Part shown: positions 13,461 to 24,419 of the stretch, piece by piece
Layout: every line of letters starts with the position of its first letter
Numbering within the stretch: the first letter of the stretch is position 1
Source of the DNA: Gautieria morchelliformis
Taxonomy: Eukaryota; Basidiomycota; Agaricomycetes; Gomphales; Gomphaceae
Direction of reading: 5' to 3'
DNA length: 64,000 nucleotides
Assembly: GCA_015179125.1 (NCBI GenBank)
Contig: WHVA01000216.1
Coordinates: 114,875-178,874 of the forward strand
Program-made: the position numbers and the translations under genes
Notes under the pieces: model-generated
The model's input: the letters and a program-made list of their open reading frames with translations, nothing else
Database searches by the model: none
Told to the model about the DNA's origin: nothing

Positions 13461-14264
13461 TCAATGAGCCAGGTTCGGCGTCGGCGCTTGGGTGATCCTG
13501 CTCACCCGTGGCCCTTTGTCCTCGTTCTTCGATTCGTCGTCGTCGAATGAGACCTTGCCCGTGGGGATCACTTCGTTTCCCTTGCGGATCGTCCCTGGGC
13601 TCGAGAAGTCCAGGGTTATGCCGAATCTCCTTAGGAACGGTGTCCCTAAGATCGCGTCGTAATATTCGACGTTTGCTACGTCGAAGTATTCGTCGTATGT
13701 CCCGCGACCAAACTTGATGGTCGTGTTCGTTCCATAGTTGATCGTGGAACGGCTGCCTATGCAGGCTAGCTGCAGCGCGATTGGTTGCTCCAGGGAGAAT
13801 GTCTTCATCCCTGTAGCTCGCGTGAATTCGGGGGACAGCAGTACCCCTTCGCTGCCGCTATCTAGCAGGCAGTGGGCTTTTACGCCGTTTATTTCCCAGT
13901 ACCCCGATAGGGTACGGTTCTCACTACGCGGACGCGTTGGCCGCGTTCTGTGTTTGCTTCGGTGGTGATACACCGGCTCGGCCGCCTTGTCTGGCGTGAC
14001 CGATGTGCGTGCCGCCATGACTTTCGTGGCGGTTTCGTCTTCCAGCGCGAATCTGATCGCGCTGGACCTGTAGGTGGTGTCCTCCACCTCTTCGTCCCAT
14101 TCATAGTATTGGGACGGCTCAGGGTCCCACTCTTCAGCGGGCGTGTCTCCGTTATCCGGAGTGTCGTTGGGTTGGGGATCACCCTCCCCCTCTTCATCAA
14201 TCTGTTGAAGAGAGTTTTGATCGGGATCCGTCTCCGGATCCTCGGCTTCACCGTCGTGCCTCAC
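13461..14264 (-). CDS. Gypsy family A aspartic protease region
   Basis: 267-codon open frame between gag and RT. The retropepsin active site reads LLDSGSEGVLLS and the flap/second motif ILGTPFLRR. The N-terminal 90 residues are acidic. It is intact here, while the right copy (23613-24251) begins further in. It is part of a dead element. Confidence 0.75.
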   Translation of the reverse strand: MRHDGEAEDPETDPDQNSLQQIDEEGEGDPQPNDTPDNGDTPAEEWDPEPSQYYEWDEEVEDTTYRSSAIRFALEDETATKVMAARTSVTPDKAAEPVYHHRSKHRTRPTRPRSENRTLSGYWEINGVKAHCLLDSGSEGVLLSPEFTRATGMKTFSLEQPIALQLACIGSRSTINYGTNTTIKFGRGTYDEYFDVANVEYYDAILGTPFLRRFGITLDFSSPGTIRKGNEVIPTGKVSFDDDESKNEDKGPRVSRITQAPTPNLAH

Positions 14265-14275
14265 GGCCGCTGTCC

Positions 14276-16733
14276 TTATACCGGACCTAAGCCGGGGGCA
14301 TTCTGCCTTCTTGTGGCCAGGTTGGCCGCATTCAAAGCATGGGTGTTGCTTTGGCTGCCGCTGGGCCTGTCATTGGGCCGGCCCGACGTTTTCGTCGGTG
14401 GGGCAGGTCGCGGGGACGATCCTGACGCTTGAGGCTGTTTAGCTTCAGGCGGGCGTCCAGCTTGTGCTGGGCGTGAGGGCGGTAGCCGTTGACCTGTTCC
14501 GCTTCTTGCGAACAGGCTGGGCCTGGTCAGGCCTGTTGGTGTCAACGGCTTGCTCCCTGTGAGCCGGGCGGCGCTTGCCGTTGCTGCTGCGCTTTCTGCG
14601 CGGCGCATCCCCATGTTGTATCGGGATGCCTCCTCGATCATTCGGGCCGTCTCGAAGAGTTGCTCTATTGAGCTGCTCTCGGCTTATAGCCCTTTTTGAG
14701 GACTTCGTTGCGCAGCGTTTCGCGTAGCGCCGATACGAACCGTCTCCGGAACGTGTACTCGTCTGGCGGCTGTATCATACGTGCCGCGTATTTCGTGAGC
14801 TCGTTCAGCATCTCCTGAACGGTTTTCATGCCTTGCATGACCGCGTCGAACTTATTCGAGCGTGATGGTATGTCAGTGTGTGCAGGAACCTTTTTGAAGG
14901 CCTTGCATCACTGATTCCAGCGTCCAGATGCGGACCTGGCGATCGAAGTGTTCAACGTTTCGAAGGAACCATTCTGGGCTTCTCCGGTGAGGCGAGTGCC
15001 CACATAGCCGACCTGCATGTTGATGCGGTTGGCCCTAGGAGGCAATTCATTTTCAGCCATCGTAGGATGGCTGCCACGAAGATTTCAAACTCTTCGAGGT
15101 CCGATCCCCCTGCATATGGCTCGGGGTGGGCCAATTTTACGCCGGCCTTCGCTAGCACAGACTTCTCCGGGTCTGTGTCCACGGCGTCTGCCAACGCCAC
15201 GTGGATCATTCATGTGATCCCGTCGTACGGCTCCATTGGTACGACGTCGGCCTGGTCAGGGATTCCCTGGCCTTCCGTTGGGGCCATGGATCTCTCGGGC
15301 GGTTGTGACGCCGCGCGGGGCAGGCTGTTATATGCCCTCACCGGCCCCGGGCCCGGATCGGGCTCGGGATCGGGAGCATTTTGTGCTCTCGGTTCCGGGG
15401 GCGTTTTGTGCCTGGTGTCCCCGGTCAGTCCCGCGTTGCGGATCCATAGCCTGCTGTTGTAGGCAGCGCGCGCTTGCTGTGCGTCCTGTACGGCTTGCGT
15501 GAGCTGCTCGTCGGGTAGCTGAGCGGTGTGGCTGTGGGCCACCGTCTCTTCGGCGTTCTTGGCTAGTAGCCCGAGTGCCCGTGTGTGGCGGCGCGCGTCT
15601 GCGGCTTCTATACGCTGCCAGTGTGCGACTTCGAGCTCTAAGCTCTTGGTCGTCGTTTCAGAGTCAGGCTCTGAGGCGACCTGATCCCTAACGATCTGTT
15701 GGATCGTTTTATGGCTGTTTGTTGGGGCAGCCGGTTGTTCCTGAGGTTCGTTCCCGAACCTTACGTCCTGTTTGACCGGGACGGCTGGCGGCGGCATTCG
15801 CTGCTTGTCTCGCTCTTTTCGGTTCGCGTCGCGACTGCGTTCGTTAGCTGCGGACTGTCGCGAGCTCGGACGAGTTGCGTCGCATTCCCCGCGTGGGCGG
15901 AGTGCTTTCTGGACGTCCTCCAGCGTGGCTGCGTCTTGCAGCCTGACCTCCTCCGCCTGGTGGAGTTCCTTGCCGATTGCCATTAGGGCGGTGGCGGCGT
16001 TGTCAAGCTGCGATGCCAGCTGATCGTGCTTGTGGCACGTCAGCGTGCTTCGGTGCAGCGCAGCCTGCACCTGTTTGTTCAGGGCCTCTGCCGTCTCTTG
16101 GTCGATGGCGTGAGCCCTCAAGCTCTTGTGACTAGAGCTTGAGTATTCCGAGTCCTGACCATCGTCTGGGGCTCGTCTCTTTTGCCGTCGTCCTCCTTCA
16201 GGGACGATCGTCATCGCTCTACTTCGTGAGCGTCGGTTTGAGTCGTGGCTTTGTGCCTGTCTCGACGTTGTTGCTCTACCGTCTGACGACGGCGAGACTT
16301 CTCTGCCCTTTCCTTTGTCTTTGGGCAGAGAGAGATAGGGGTGCGGCGCCGGCTCTTTGCCCGGCGTCGTCTCTTCTTCGGCCACGCTCGACGAGACGTG
16401 GTCGGGATTTTCCTCGTCCTCTGCTGAGGGGACAAGGGCGGTGAGATCTACGATCTCTCCGTCTTCTATCGTCCTGGTCTCTTGGTCCAGGATAGTGTCA
16501 GCCGTCGTGTCACCTCCGCCCCCGCGTCCTTCGCGTTGCCGCCCAACCCGTCCCTGCACACGCACCTGCACCTGCACCCGCATCTGCACCCGTACTTGCA
16601 CCCGCACCCGTACCTGCACCCACACCCGCACCCACACCTGCACCCACACCCGCACCTGCACCCGCCACCGCCCGCTCCCCCACCCCGTCCTCCTATACCA
16701 GCTCGCCCACCCCTGCACCTCCGCGTCCCTCAC
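14276..16733 (-). pseudogene. Gypsy family A gag (interrupted)
   Basis: From about 16.5 kb the minus frame gives an acidic, Ser- and Arg-rich N-terminus, a coiled-coil section (QETAEALNKQVQAAL...LHQAEEVRLQDAATLEDVQK) and a Pro-rich linker, to a TGA at 15210-15212. The frame resumes at once (MIHVALADAVDTDPEKS) as the start of the capsid region. Further frame breaks follow at about 14.95 and 14.35 kb. The second destroys the zinc knuckle here; the right copy keeps it (CYECGQPGHNKAEC). Residues upstream of about 16.55 kb are encoded by a microsatellite and are probably not native gag. Confidence 0.7.
16555..16690. repeat. Hexamer microsatellite (CACCYG-like)
   Basis: About 20 imperfect copies of CACCTG/CACCCG/CACCCA. 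It lies at or near the broken 5' end of the left gypsy A gag. Both strands translate to repetitive residues (VQVRVQ or LHPHPH), so the frames have no coding value. Confidence 0.85.
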
Positions 16734-16754
16734 CCCACCGCATACGCGTGCGCC

Positions 16755-17270
16755 CCCGCGGTTTCTGAGCTCAAGAACGTGTCAGGATCGGCGAAGTTGC
16801 CTTGTGGTGCATTGGCACTCAGTGCGGAAGGGATCAAAGATTTCGGGGCTTATGCTACACAGGAGGAAATCCGACATCGAGAATGAACGCCTACCGTCAG
16901 ATCTCACTGATCCAATGTCAGAAGAAGCTAAGCCCTTCCTCTCCAATCCTATGACACCCTCTTCTGGAGATTCTCCTGTAGTGGGTTCTCACCATTAGTA
17001 CAAAGTAGCAAACAAAATTAAAACCTGCATTGAACTACATACAGTAAGCTAAGCTTGACATTGTTCCCCCCTCAGCACCCAAAATGCAAAATAAAAATGC
17101 TTGTTTTATTCGGATTTTTTAGTTCTATGCCCTAGCTATGGTCCACATAGCTTCAGATATGAAATTTCAAGCGAATCAGAGCGATATCAAGCAAGATATC
17201 GTTGTTCGAAGTTTGCGCGCTAAAACGGAAGCAAATCCGACGCGCGCCTTAGGTACTGCAAACGGGTGTA
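16755..17270. other. Unassigned stretch between gypsy A gag and an RT fragment
   Basis: About 515 bp of ordinary composition, AT-rich after 17000. No coding pattern, LTR or repeat partner recognised. It separates the full left gypsy A copy from a second minus-strand family A fragment. Confidence 0.5.
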
Positions 17271-17978
17271 ATGCTTTGCCAGCATTTGTCTAGTAGTGGA
17301 GTCAATTCGAATGGACGGTTATTACGCGCACAGCCTGATGGTGGGGTGGTATATGCGCTAACATCTGGCATGTAGTGTGCCAGATACTGTACCAGCCCGA
17401 GGAAACACTGGACGTCGTTGAACGTCCGTGGCCTATGCCACTCGCGGATGCGTTTCATCTTGTCCTCATCGGCATGTACCCCTCGGCCATTGATGATATG
17501 GCCGAGACACTCCATTCGGATGGAATAGAGGTCCACCTTTTTCTTGCTCAGAAAAAGGTGATTCTTCCTCAGTCTGTCAAAGACGATGTAGAGGTGCTCT
17601 TCATGCTCTTGTATTGAGAGCGAGAATATAAAGATGTCGTCCATGTATACATGGACGAAGCGACCTATGCAGTCGCGGAAAATGGCTGTCATCAGCCGTT
17701 GGAATGTTGATGGGGCGTTACAGTCCCCCATCTGTATCACCTGGCTCCTGAATGTGCCAAGGATTGTGGCAAAGGCAGTCTTTGCTACGTGATCTGGATG
17801 GATCCGGATCTGCTCGTATGCTTCTGACATATCGAGTTTTGTTCGATACCGACAGCGAGCCATGTTGCTGCAGATGATATCCTGATCTGGGAAGGGCGTG
17901 ATGTCCTTCACTGTGTTCTCGTTCTGCTGACCCAGATCGAAGACGGTTCGCAATGTACCATTCTTCTTCGGCACACAC
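17271..17978 (-). pseudogene. Third gypsy family A copy: RT fragment
   Basis: Matches 12311-13028 with few changes and reads in one frame from CVPKKNGTLRTVFDL through VYMDDIFIF to LLDKCWQSI. The left edge is an abrupt loss of similarity at 17271. The right edge is the copia LTR. Here the RT frame is intact where the left copy has a one-base loss (ARCRYRTKLDM). The copia LTR supplies an in-frame ATG at 18025, so 18025-17249 forms a 258-codon chimeric ORF starting MSNKSIPTAYNSCLLQ. Confidence 0.85.
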
Positions 17979-18476
17979 TGTAGTAGACAGGAATTATAGG
18001 CAGTAGGTATGGACTTGTTGCTCAAAAGAATAGACTAGAAAACAATTCACTCTCTCAGTGAATTTAGTTATCACTGTAAATATATTATACACTACCTAGA
18101 AAACAATTCACTACAGAGGATTTCTAGGTTAATAAATTGAAAGAATACTAGACTAATTTACTTGCCTCTCTCAGTGAATTTAGTTATCACTGAGAGAGGG
18201 GGAAATCTGTTTCACTGCGCATGTACTACTACCCGGCCCTTTAGCGCCCAAGAGCTCACGCGTCGAAGTCGTTTCAGACTCCGCTGGGTGCAGCCGCTTG
18301 TGAAAGTAGGAATAACAAGATGAAATGGAGAGATAGGGAGTGAGTGGAAATTTTTGAAAACAACCAGAGAAATGGATGCATAATACAAGAACAATATGAG
18401 AAGAAATTGAGTAACCACACAACAAATTGGATATATTATGCTTGATTTTGGTGCAGGAGCATAAATGCACCCAACA
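17979..18476 (-). repeat. Copia 3' LTR
   Basis: 498 bp, TGTTGGGTGC...TACTACA in element sense. Contains one full and one partial copy of the 116-bp internal unit (TCTCTCAGTGAATTTAG...). A polypurine tract (GCTTGAGGGGGCA on the minus strand, 18489-18477) abuts it. Confidence 0.9.
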
Positions 18477-18489
18477 TGCCCCCTCAAGC

Positions 18490-21400
18490 TTAATATATAC
18501 CGATTTGCTCGTTAAGGATCTTCACTCTAGGACTAGGAAGTCCTTTAGTGAGGATATCTGCCAACATTTGTTCGGTTGGCAAATAAACGAGCTTGGCTTG
18601 TTGATTTTTGATTATATCTCGAAGGAAATATAATCTGATGTCGAAATGTTTGGTTCTCGTGTGTTGTTGAGTGCCATACGTGATGGAAATAGCTGATTGA
18701 TTGTCTGAATAAATCTTGATGGGTCTGTTCAGTGGTTGGAATATTTCAGAAATAAAATGGCGCATCCAAAGAGCCTCTTTGCCCCCATGGGTCAGGGCGA
18801 CGAATTCGGCTTCAGTTGATGAGAGGGCTACTATCGACTGTTTCTGGCAACTCCATGAAACAGTGCCTCCATCAATCTGAAATAAGTATGCCGAATACGA
18901 ACGCCTATGACTCTGTGAACCCCAATCCGCATCTGAATACCCCATCAAGCCATCTCGATTTCTTCCAAGTGTGAGCTTGTAATGCTTCGTGCCTTTCAAA
19001 TATTTGAAGACACGTTTTACTGCATTCCAATGTGTGCCACCTGGATTTTCGAGGAATTGTGAGAGCAATGACACCGCAAATGCAATGTCAGGTCGAGTGG
19101 CTACAGCTGCCCACATCAGTGATCCTATGGCTTGCCTGTATGGAAACTTCGACATGGCTTTCTTGCCTCTCTCTGTAGAAGGACATTGGTCTTTAGATAA
19201 TTTTACGGCTGGATCAAGAGGCGTAGCATAAGTCTTCGCATCTTCGAGATTGAATTTTTTGATGATCTTCTCGATGTATGCGGGTTGTGAAATTGCAATG
19301 GTTTGCTTCTGCCAGTCTCTTTCGATTTTGAGATTCAATAGCCAATGAATCTCGCCTAGATCTTTCATACTGAAGACCTGAGCAAGATCCTGTTTGACTT
19401 CGTCCAGGACTGACTGATTCTCAGCTGTGATGGTGAGGTCGTCTACAGCTGTTGCAATGATCACATGCCCCTTTCCGCCACGTCTATAAAATACAGCCCC
19501 ATCTGTGGCTGACGTAGTGAATCCTAACTTGTGGAATTCACCACTTAGACGTTTGTACCATTCTCTTCCAGATTGTTTGAGGCCATAGAGTGCTCTCTTC
19601 AAAAGTAGCACTTCGTCCTTGTCTTCAGACTCATATCCATACGGCTGCTTCATGTAAATAGGTTCAGGCAATGTAGCATTGAGGTATGCATAGTCTACGT
19701 CCATTTGATGAATAGGCCAGTCATTCCTAGCAGCAATGGCACATATGATCCGTAGGGAGGATAACCGAGCAACAGGTGAGTATGTCTCATCATAGTCGAC
19801 TCCAAACTTCTGCGTGAAGCCTTGGGCGACCATTCTCGATTTAGGTATTATTGGTTTCCCTTCTGGATTATGCTTCCAAAGGTAGACCCATTTGTTACCG
19901 ACAATATTGGCTCCAGGAGGTGGTTTGGCTCGTTCCCACACTCCCTTGTTGATTAGGGCCTCATACTCTTTGTCCATTGATTTCTTCCATATAGGATTAT
20001 TCAGAGCTTCGTCTGCATTGCTAGGTTCAATTTGACTCAAATCTGGCGCCTTGTTATTGTTTTGACCGTCGGTTAGAAACGCACTGATGGCACACTCATA
20101 GCTACTGATGCCATCAATCTCGGAGGATAATTCTTGGTCGAATAAATCTTCTTTATGGTCCTCAACGTCCTCATAAGCTAGCGTAGTCATATGTGCGCCA
20201 GCTTGTCTCTGAGTTTGAGATCTTGTTACGGGACCTGATGGGGCCGGCTGCACTTGTTGTTGACGGATCCTTTCGCTTCTCCTTATCGGTTCAGTTTCTC
20301 TAGGTCTGTCATCAACTCCCTGAATAGGTTGCAGCTTTTCAAGATATTCCTCTGGTGCACTTTCATCAATTTCTTCGATCTTTGCCTCTTCGCTGACTAA
20401 GCAACCGGGCACAGGCACTGATGCCGGAATGGCCTTCTTCTCTTCTCTAGACGTAGGTAGCTTGGATTCCTCAATAGAAATGATTGGGACCTTTCCCTTC
20501 TTCATCTCTGAATCAAACACAACGTTCCGCTCGACAGAAACTTTGTGCGAGTCAGGCCAATAAACATAATGACCATGGCTCTGCACAGAAATTCCTATCC
20601 ACCGAGCTCTCTTGGCATGAGCTGCCAATTTATCTCCCTGAGTAACTTTAACGTAGATTTCAGTTCCCCACGCGTGAATGTCTTTGAGATTCGGTTTTTC
20701 ATGGTGAATCATCTCGTAGGGCGTTTTATCCGGTAGAGCTCTTGTATGCGTCCTATTCCTAAGATAATTGGCATGCTGTATCGCATAGCCCCATAATATC
20801 TTAGGAAGGCTTGATTCTAACAGCATGGCACGAGTTCTCTCAGTGAGAGTTCGGTTCAGACGTTCGGCAACACCATTAGACTCTGGTGTGTCGTGTACCG
20901 TCAACTGATGCTTCGTGCCTTGTTTGGCTAGATGCTGTTCGAATTCAGAGCTCGTATACTCGCCCCCTCGATCAGAAACAAGTGCCTTGATGTGCACATT
21001 TCTCTGTCGAAGCATTAAAGCCTCATAGAGCTTGTACTTTGAGAATGCTTCTGATTTGTTCGCCATGAGATAGATCACCGATTCTCTTGAGTAGTCATCG
21101 ATAAAGGAGACATAATATGACTTCTTATCGATTGTGAGGTGTCTTGCAGGTCCCCAGACATCAGAATAAATTCTGTCACCGAATTTTGATGTTCGGTCTC
21201 TGGGTTCTCAAGGAAGAGGTTTGCGTGCAATCTTGGCCTGAATACACGCATCACAGGCAATTCTATCGCCTGTGGAGCTCAGTTCAATGCCCAATATCAT
21301 GCCATGATTTAATAGATGTTGTAGGGACTTCTGTGAGATGTGCCCCATTTTCTGATGAATTTCCATGGCAGACAAACACATATGGGCTTGAGCACTTGGT

Positions 21401-22782
21401 GACTGGAGGTCTAGTCGATATAAACCATTGACCTTCGGTGCTTGCATCAATACCTTTCCAGTAGCGTTATATATTGTGCATTTCTGGCCACCAAGTCGAA
21501 TGTCGTAGCCAGCATCATCGCACCGACCGATCGAGACGAGGGTAGCAGCAATTTTTGGAGCATAATATGTATCTTGCAACGTGACTTCTACTGTTTTATC
21601 TCCAACCTTGTTGGATAATGCAAGCAGTCCTGAACCGAAGGCATCAAAAGTGCCTTTGTTGGCTGCTCGGATAGTCCTCGGTTGTGAGAATTGACAGTAG
21701 TTCCTCAATAAATTTTTGTGAGGAGTCATATGCGATGTCGTTCCGGTGTCGAGTATAACTATAACTCCTGAGGATGTGCTCAGATTGAAATTAGAGCACT
21801 CATCAAAATTGGTGAAGGCAAGATGCCCATCACCACTTTCCTCAGAAGAGGACTCTTCTTCGGCAACATTCGCTTTTGCTTTACCCTTCTTCTTCTTGCC
21901 TTTGGCTTTTTTCTTTTGACGTGGTCCTTGACCTTCTTTACCACCTCCTTTAGCCCAGCAATTTTCGATGGAATGTCCAGGCTTTTTGCAGTTGGTGCAT
22001 ATATGCGCCTTCTGCCCCTTCTGGTCCTTTTTAGTAGATGAACCAATAAACACCTGCTCTTCTTGCGGGAGTGTTTTCTTCCTGTCATACTGAGCCTTTA
22101 GTACCCTAATAATATTATCAGGGACCAATGGCATCCCGCATTCTTCAAGCGAAGTGGTAAGGGCGTTCATGACTGCCTCATAGGATGGTGGAAGTGATGC
22201 AAGGATGATGTCCATGAATTCTTCTTCAGAAACTCTAGCTCCCATCTCATTAAGACGAGCATATAGGTCTTGGGCCTTGTCCAAATGATCTCTCAAGTCT
22301 TCATCCTCAGGACATCTCATACTGCGGAGTTGTCTCTGCAGGCTGGTGAGGACCATCTTGGGCTTTTTGGTCATTTCATTGACCAATGCATCCCAAGTCT
22401 CTTTTGCTGTCTTCTGCTTCTGTAGCATCAGGGCTAATGACTCTGACACTGAGACGATGATTTGGGTCTTGGCTTGTCCTTCTCTAGCAAGGTATCTCTC
22501 CAGCTTCTCCTCAGCCTTATCCATCTGAGTTTCCTCAGCTTCTGTAAGAATATGGCCTGGGGGCATAACTGGAGGATCAGGAGGTCGAGTGACTCTCCCT
22601 TCTACATGCTTGAGTAGATTTTTGGACTCGAAATAGCTGATGAGAGTGGCTCGCCACAATGGCCAATTACTTCCATCAGTAGCAAGCTTCTCAACACCCA
22701 ACAGCTTCTCAGAAGTGTCTCCGGGCCCATAACCCTGTAGTAGACAGGAATTATAGGCAGTAGGTATGGACTTGTTGCTCAA
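18490..22782 (-). pseudogene. Copia gag-pol polyprotein, one in-frame TGA
   Basis: One frame of about 1,430 codons. Order: gag with zinc knuckle CTNCKKPGHSIENC; protease ILDTGTTSHM; pre-integrase domain (HQKMGHIS...CDACIQAKIARKP); TGA at 21208-21210; integrase core with SFIDDYSRE, SDRGGEY and ESNGVAERLNRT; RT with DVDYAYLNA, LKRALYGLKQSGREWY and AVDDLTI; RNase H with STEAEFVAL and KIYSDNQSA. All typical catalytic blocks are visible; the RT box is AVDD rather than YVDD. The single TGA would be an Arg codon if it was CGA, the change seen elsewhere in this window. The ATG (22782) lies inside the LTR, so the first 16 residues are LTR-encoded. Confidence 0.9.
22721..22735 (-). other. Copia primer-binding site
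   Basis: Directly inside the 5' LTR, the element sense reads GGGTTATGGGCCCGG. This fits pairing with the anticodon stem-loop of initiator tRNA-Met (CAU flanked by AACCC), the half-tRNA priming known from copia/Ty5-type elements. Pairing was judged by eye. Confidence 0.6.
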
Positions 22783-23233
22783 AAGAATAGACTAGAAAAC
22801 AATTCACTCTCTCAGTGAATTTAGTTATCACTGTAAATATATTATACACTACCTAGAAAACAATTCACTACAGAGGATTTCTAGGTTAATAAATTGAAAG
22901 AATACTAGACTAATTTACTTGCCTCTCTCAGTGAATTTAGTTATCACTGAGAGAGGGGGAAATCTGTTTCACTGCGCATGTACTACTACCTGGCCCTTTA
23001 GTGCCCAAGAGCTCGCGCGTCGAAGTCGTTTCAGACTCCGCTGGGTGCAGCCGCTTGTGAAAGTAGGAATAACAAGATGAAATGGAGAGATAGGGAGTGA
23101 GTGGAAAATTTTGAAAACACCCAGAGAAATGGATGCATAATACAAGAACAATATGAGAAGAAATTGAGAAACCACACAACAAATTGGATATATTATGCTT
23201 GATTTTGGTGCAGGAGCATAAATGCACCCAACA
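22736..23233 (-). repeat. Copia 5' LTR
   Basis: 498 bp, same structure as the 3' LTR. It includes the start codon of the polyprotein (22782-22780). Its outer end abuts the plus-strand gypsy A gag at 23234. Confidence 0.9.
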
Positions 23234-23241
23234 GCTACCGC

Positions 23242-24251
23242 CCTCACACCCAGCACAAACTGGACGCCCGCCTGAAGCTAAACAGCCTCAAGCGTCAGGA
23301 TCGTCCCCGCGACCTGCCCCATCGACGAAAACGTCGGGCCGGCCCAACGACAGGCCCAGCGGCAGCCAAAGCAACACCACATGCTATGAGTGCGGCCAAC
23401 CTGGCCACAATAAGGCAGAGTGCCCCAGCTTAGGTCCGGTATAAGGACAGCGGCCGTAAGGCACACGGTGAGGCCGAGGATCCGGAGACGGATCCGATCA
23501 AAACTCTCTTCAACAAATTGATGAAGAGGGGAGGAATCCCCAACCCAACGGACACTCCGGATAACGGAGACACGCCGCTGAGAGTGGGACCCTGAGCCAT
23601 CCAATACTATGAATGGGACGAAGAGGTGGAGGACACCACCTACAGGTCCAGCGCGATCAGATTCGCGTTGGAAGACGAAACCGCCACAAAGTCATGGCGG
23701 CTCGCACATGGTCACGCCAGACAAGGCAGCCGAGCCGGTGTATGACCACCGAAGCAGACACAGAACGTGGCCAACGCATCCGCGTAGTGAGAACCCTACC
23801 CTATCGGGGTACTGGGGAAATAAATGGCGTAAAAGCCCACTGCCTACTAGATAGCGGCAGTGAAGGGGTACTGCTATCCCCTGAATTCACACGAGCTACA
23901 GGGATGAAGACATTCTCCCTGGAGCAACCAATCACGCTGCAGCTAGCCTGCATAGGCAGCCATTCCACGATCAACTATGGAATGAACACGACCATCAAGT
24001 TTGGTCATGGGACATACGACGAATACTTCAACGTAGCAAACATCGAATATTACGATGCGATCTTAGGGACACCGTTCCTAAGGAGATTCGGCATAACCCT
24101 GGACTTCTCGAGCCCAGGGACGATCCGCAAGGGAAACAAAGTGATCCCCACGGGCAAGGTCTCATTCAACGATGACGAATCGAAGAACGAGGACGAAAGG
24201 CCACGGGTGAGCAGGATCACCCAAGCGCCGACGCCAAACCTGGCTCATTGA
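23242..24251 (+). pseudogene. Gypsy family A gag end and protease, right copy
   Basis: 23242-23443 encodes a Pro-rich linker and an intact zinc knuckle (CYECGQPGHNKAEC). After a stop and frame breaks, 23613-24251 encodes the retropepsin region with LLDSGSEGVLLS and ILGTPFLRR. This arm keeps the zinc knuckle that the left arm lost, so the two copies decayed separately. Confidence 0.8.
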
Positions 24252-24419
24252 AGCCAGGAGGACGAGTCGCGGGACAACTCGTCCTCGAACTCACCCTACA
24301 GTCGTAGGGAGAGACGCTCTCACCTAACGGTGAAAGCGACGGGAAAGAAGAAAGCGGGCCTGCGTGCCGCGGACCTAATAGACGCCAACAGCACCTAACG
24401 GCTTCTAAGCCAACCATTA

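Larger units (their letters stand above)
7749..14486 (-). mobile_element. Ty3/gypsy chromovirus family A, left (minus) copy in the palindrome arm
   Basis: Left arm of a large inverted repeat whose partner is 23234-31045. Read on the minus strand it holds the end of gag, protease, RT, RNase H, integrase, chromodomain, ORF3, PPT and LTR, then 75 bp that are also found outside the right-arm LTR (2 mismatches). More gag continues to about 16.7 kb on this side only. Its 5' LTR is missing. Confidence 0.85.
17979..23233 (-). mobile_element. Ty1/copia element with two 498-bp LTRs
   Basis: Complete layout on the minus strand: 5' LTR 23233-22736, PBS, one long polyprotein frame, PPT, 3' LTR 18476-17979. 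The two LTRs are equally long and differ at about six positions. Flanking 5-mers differ (CACAC at 17974-17978, GCTAC at 23234-23238), so there is no target-site duplication. The left flank is a minus family A RT and the right flank a plus family A gag. Confidence 0.9.
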
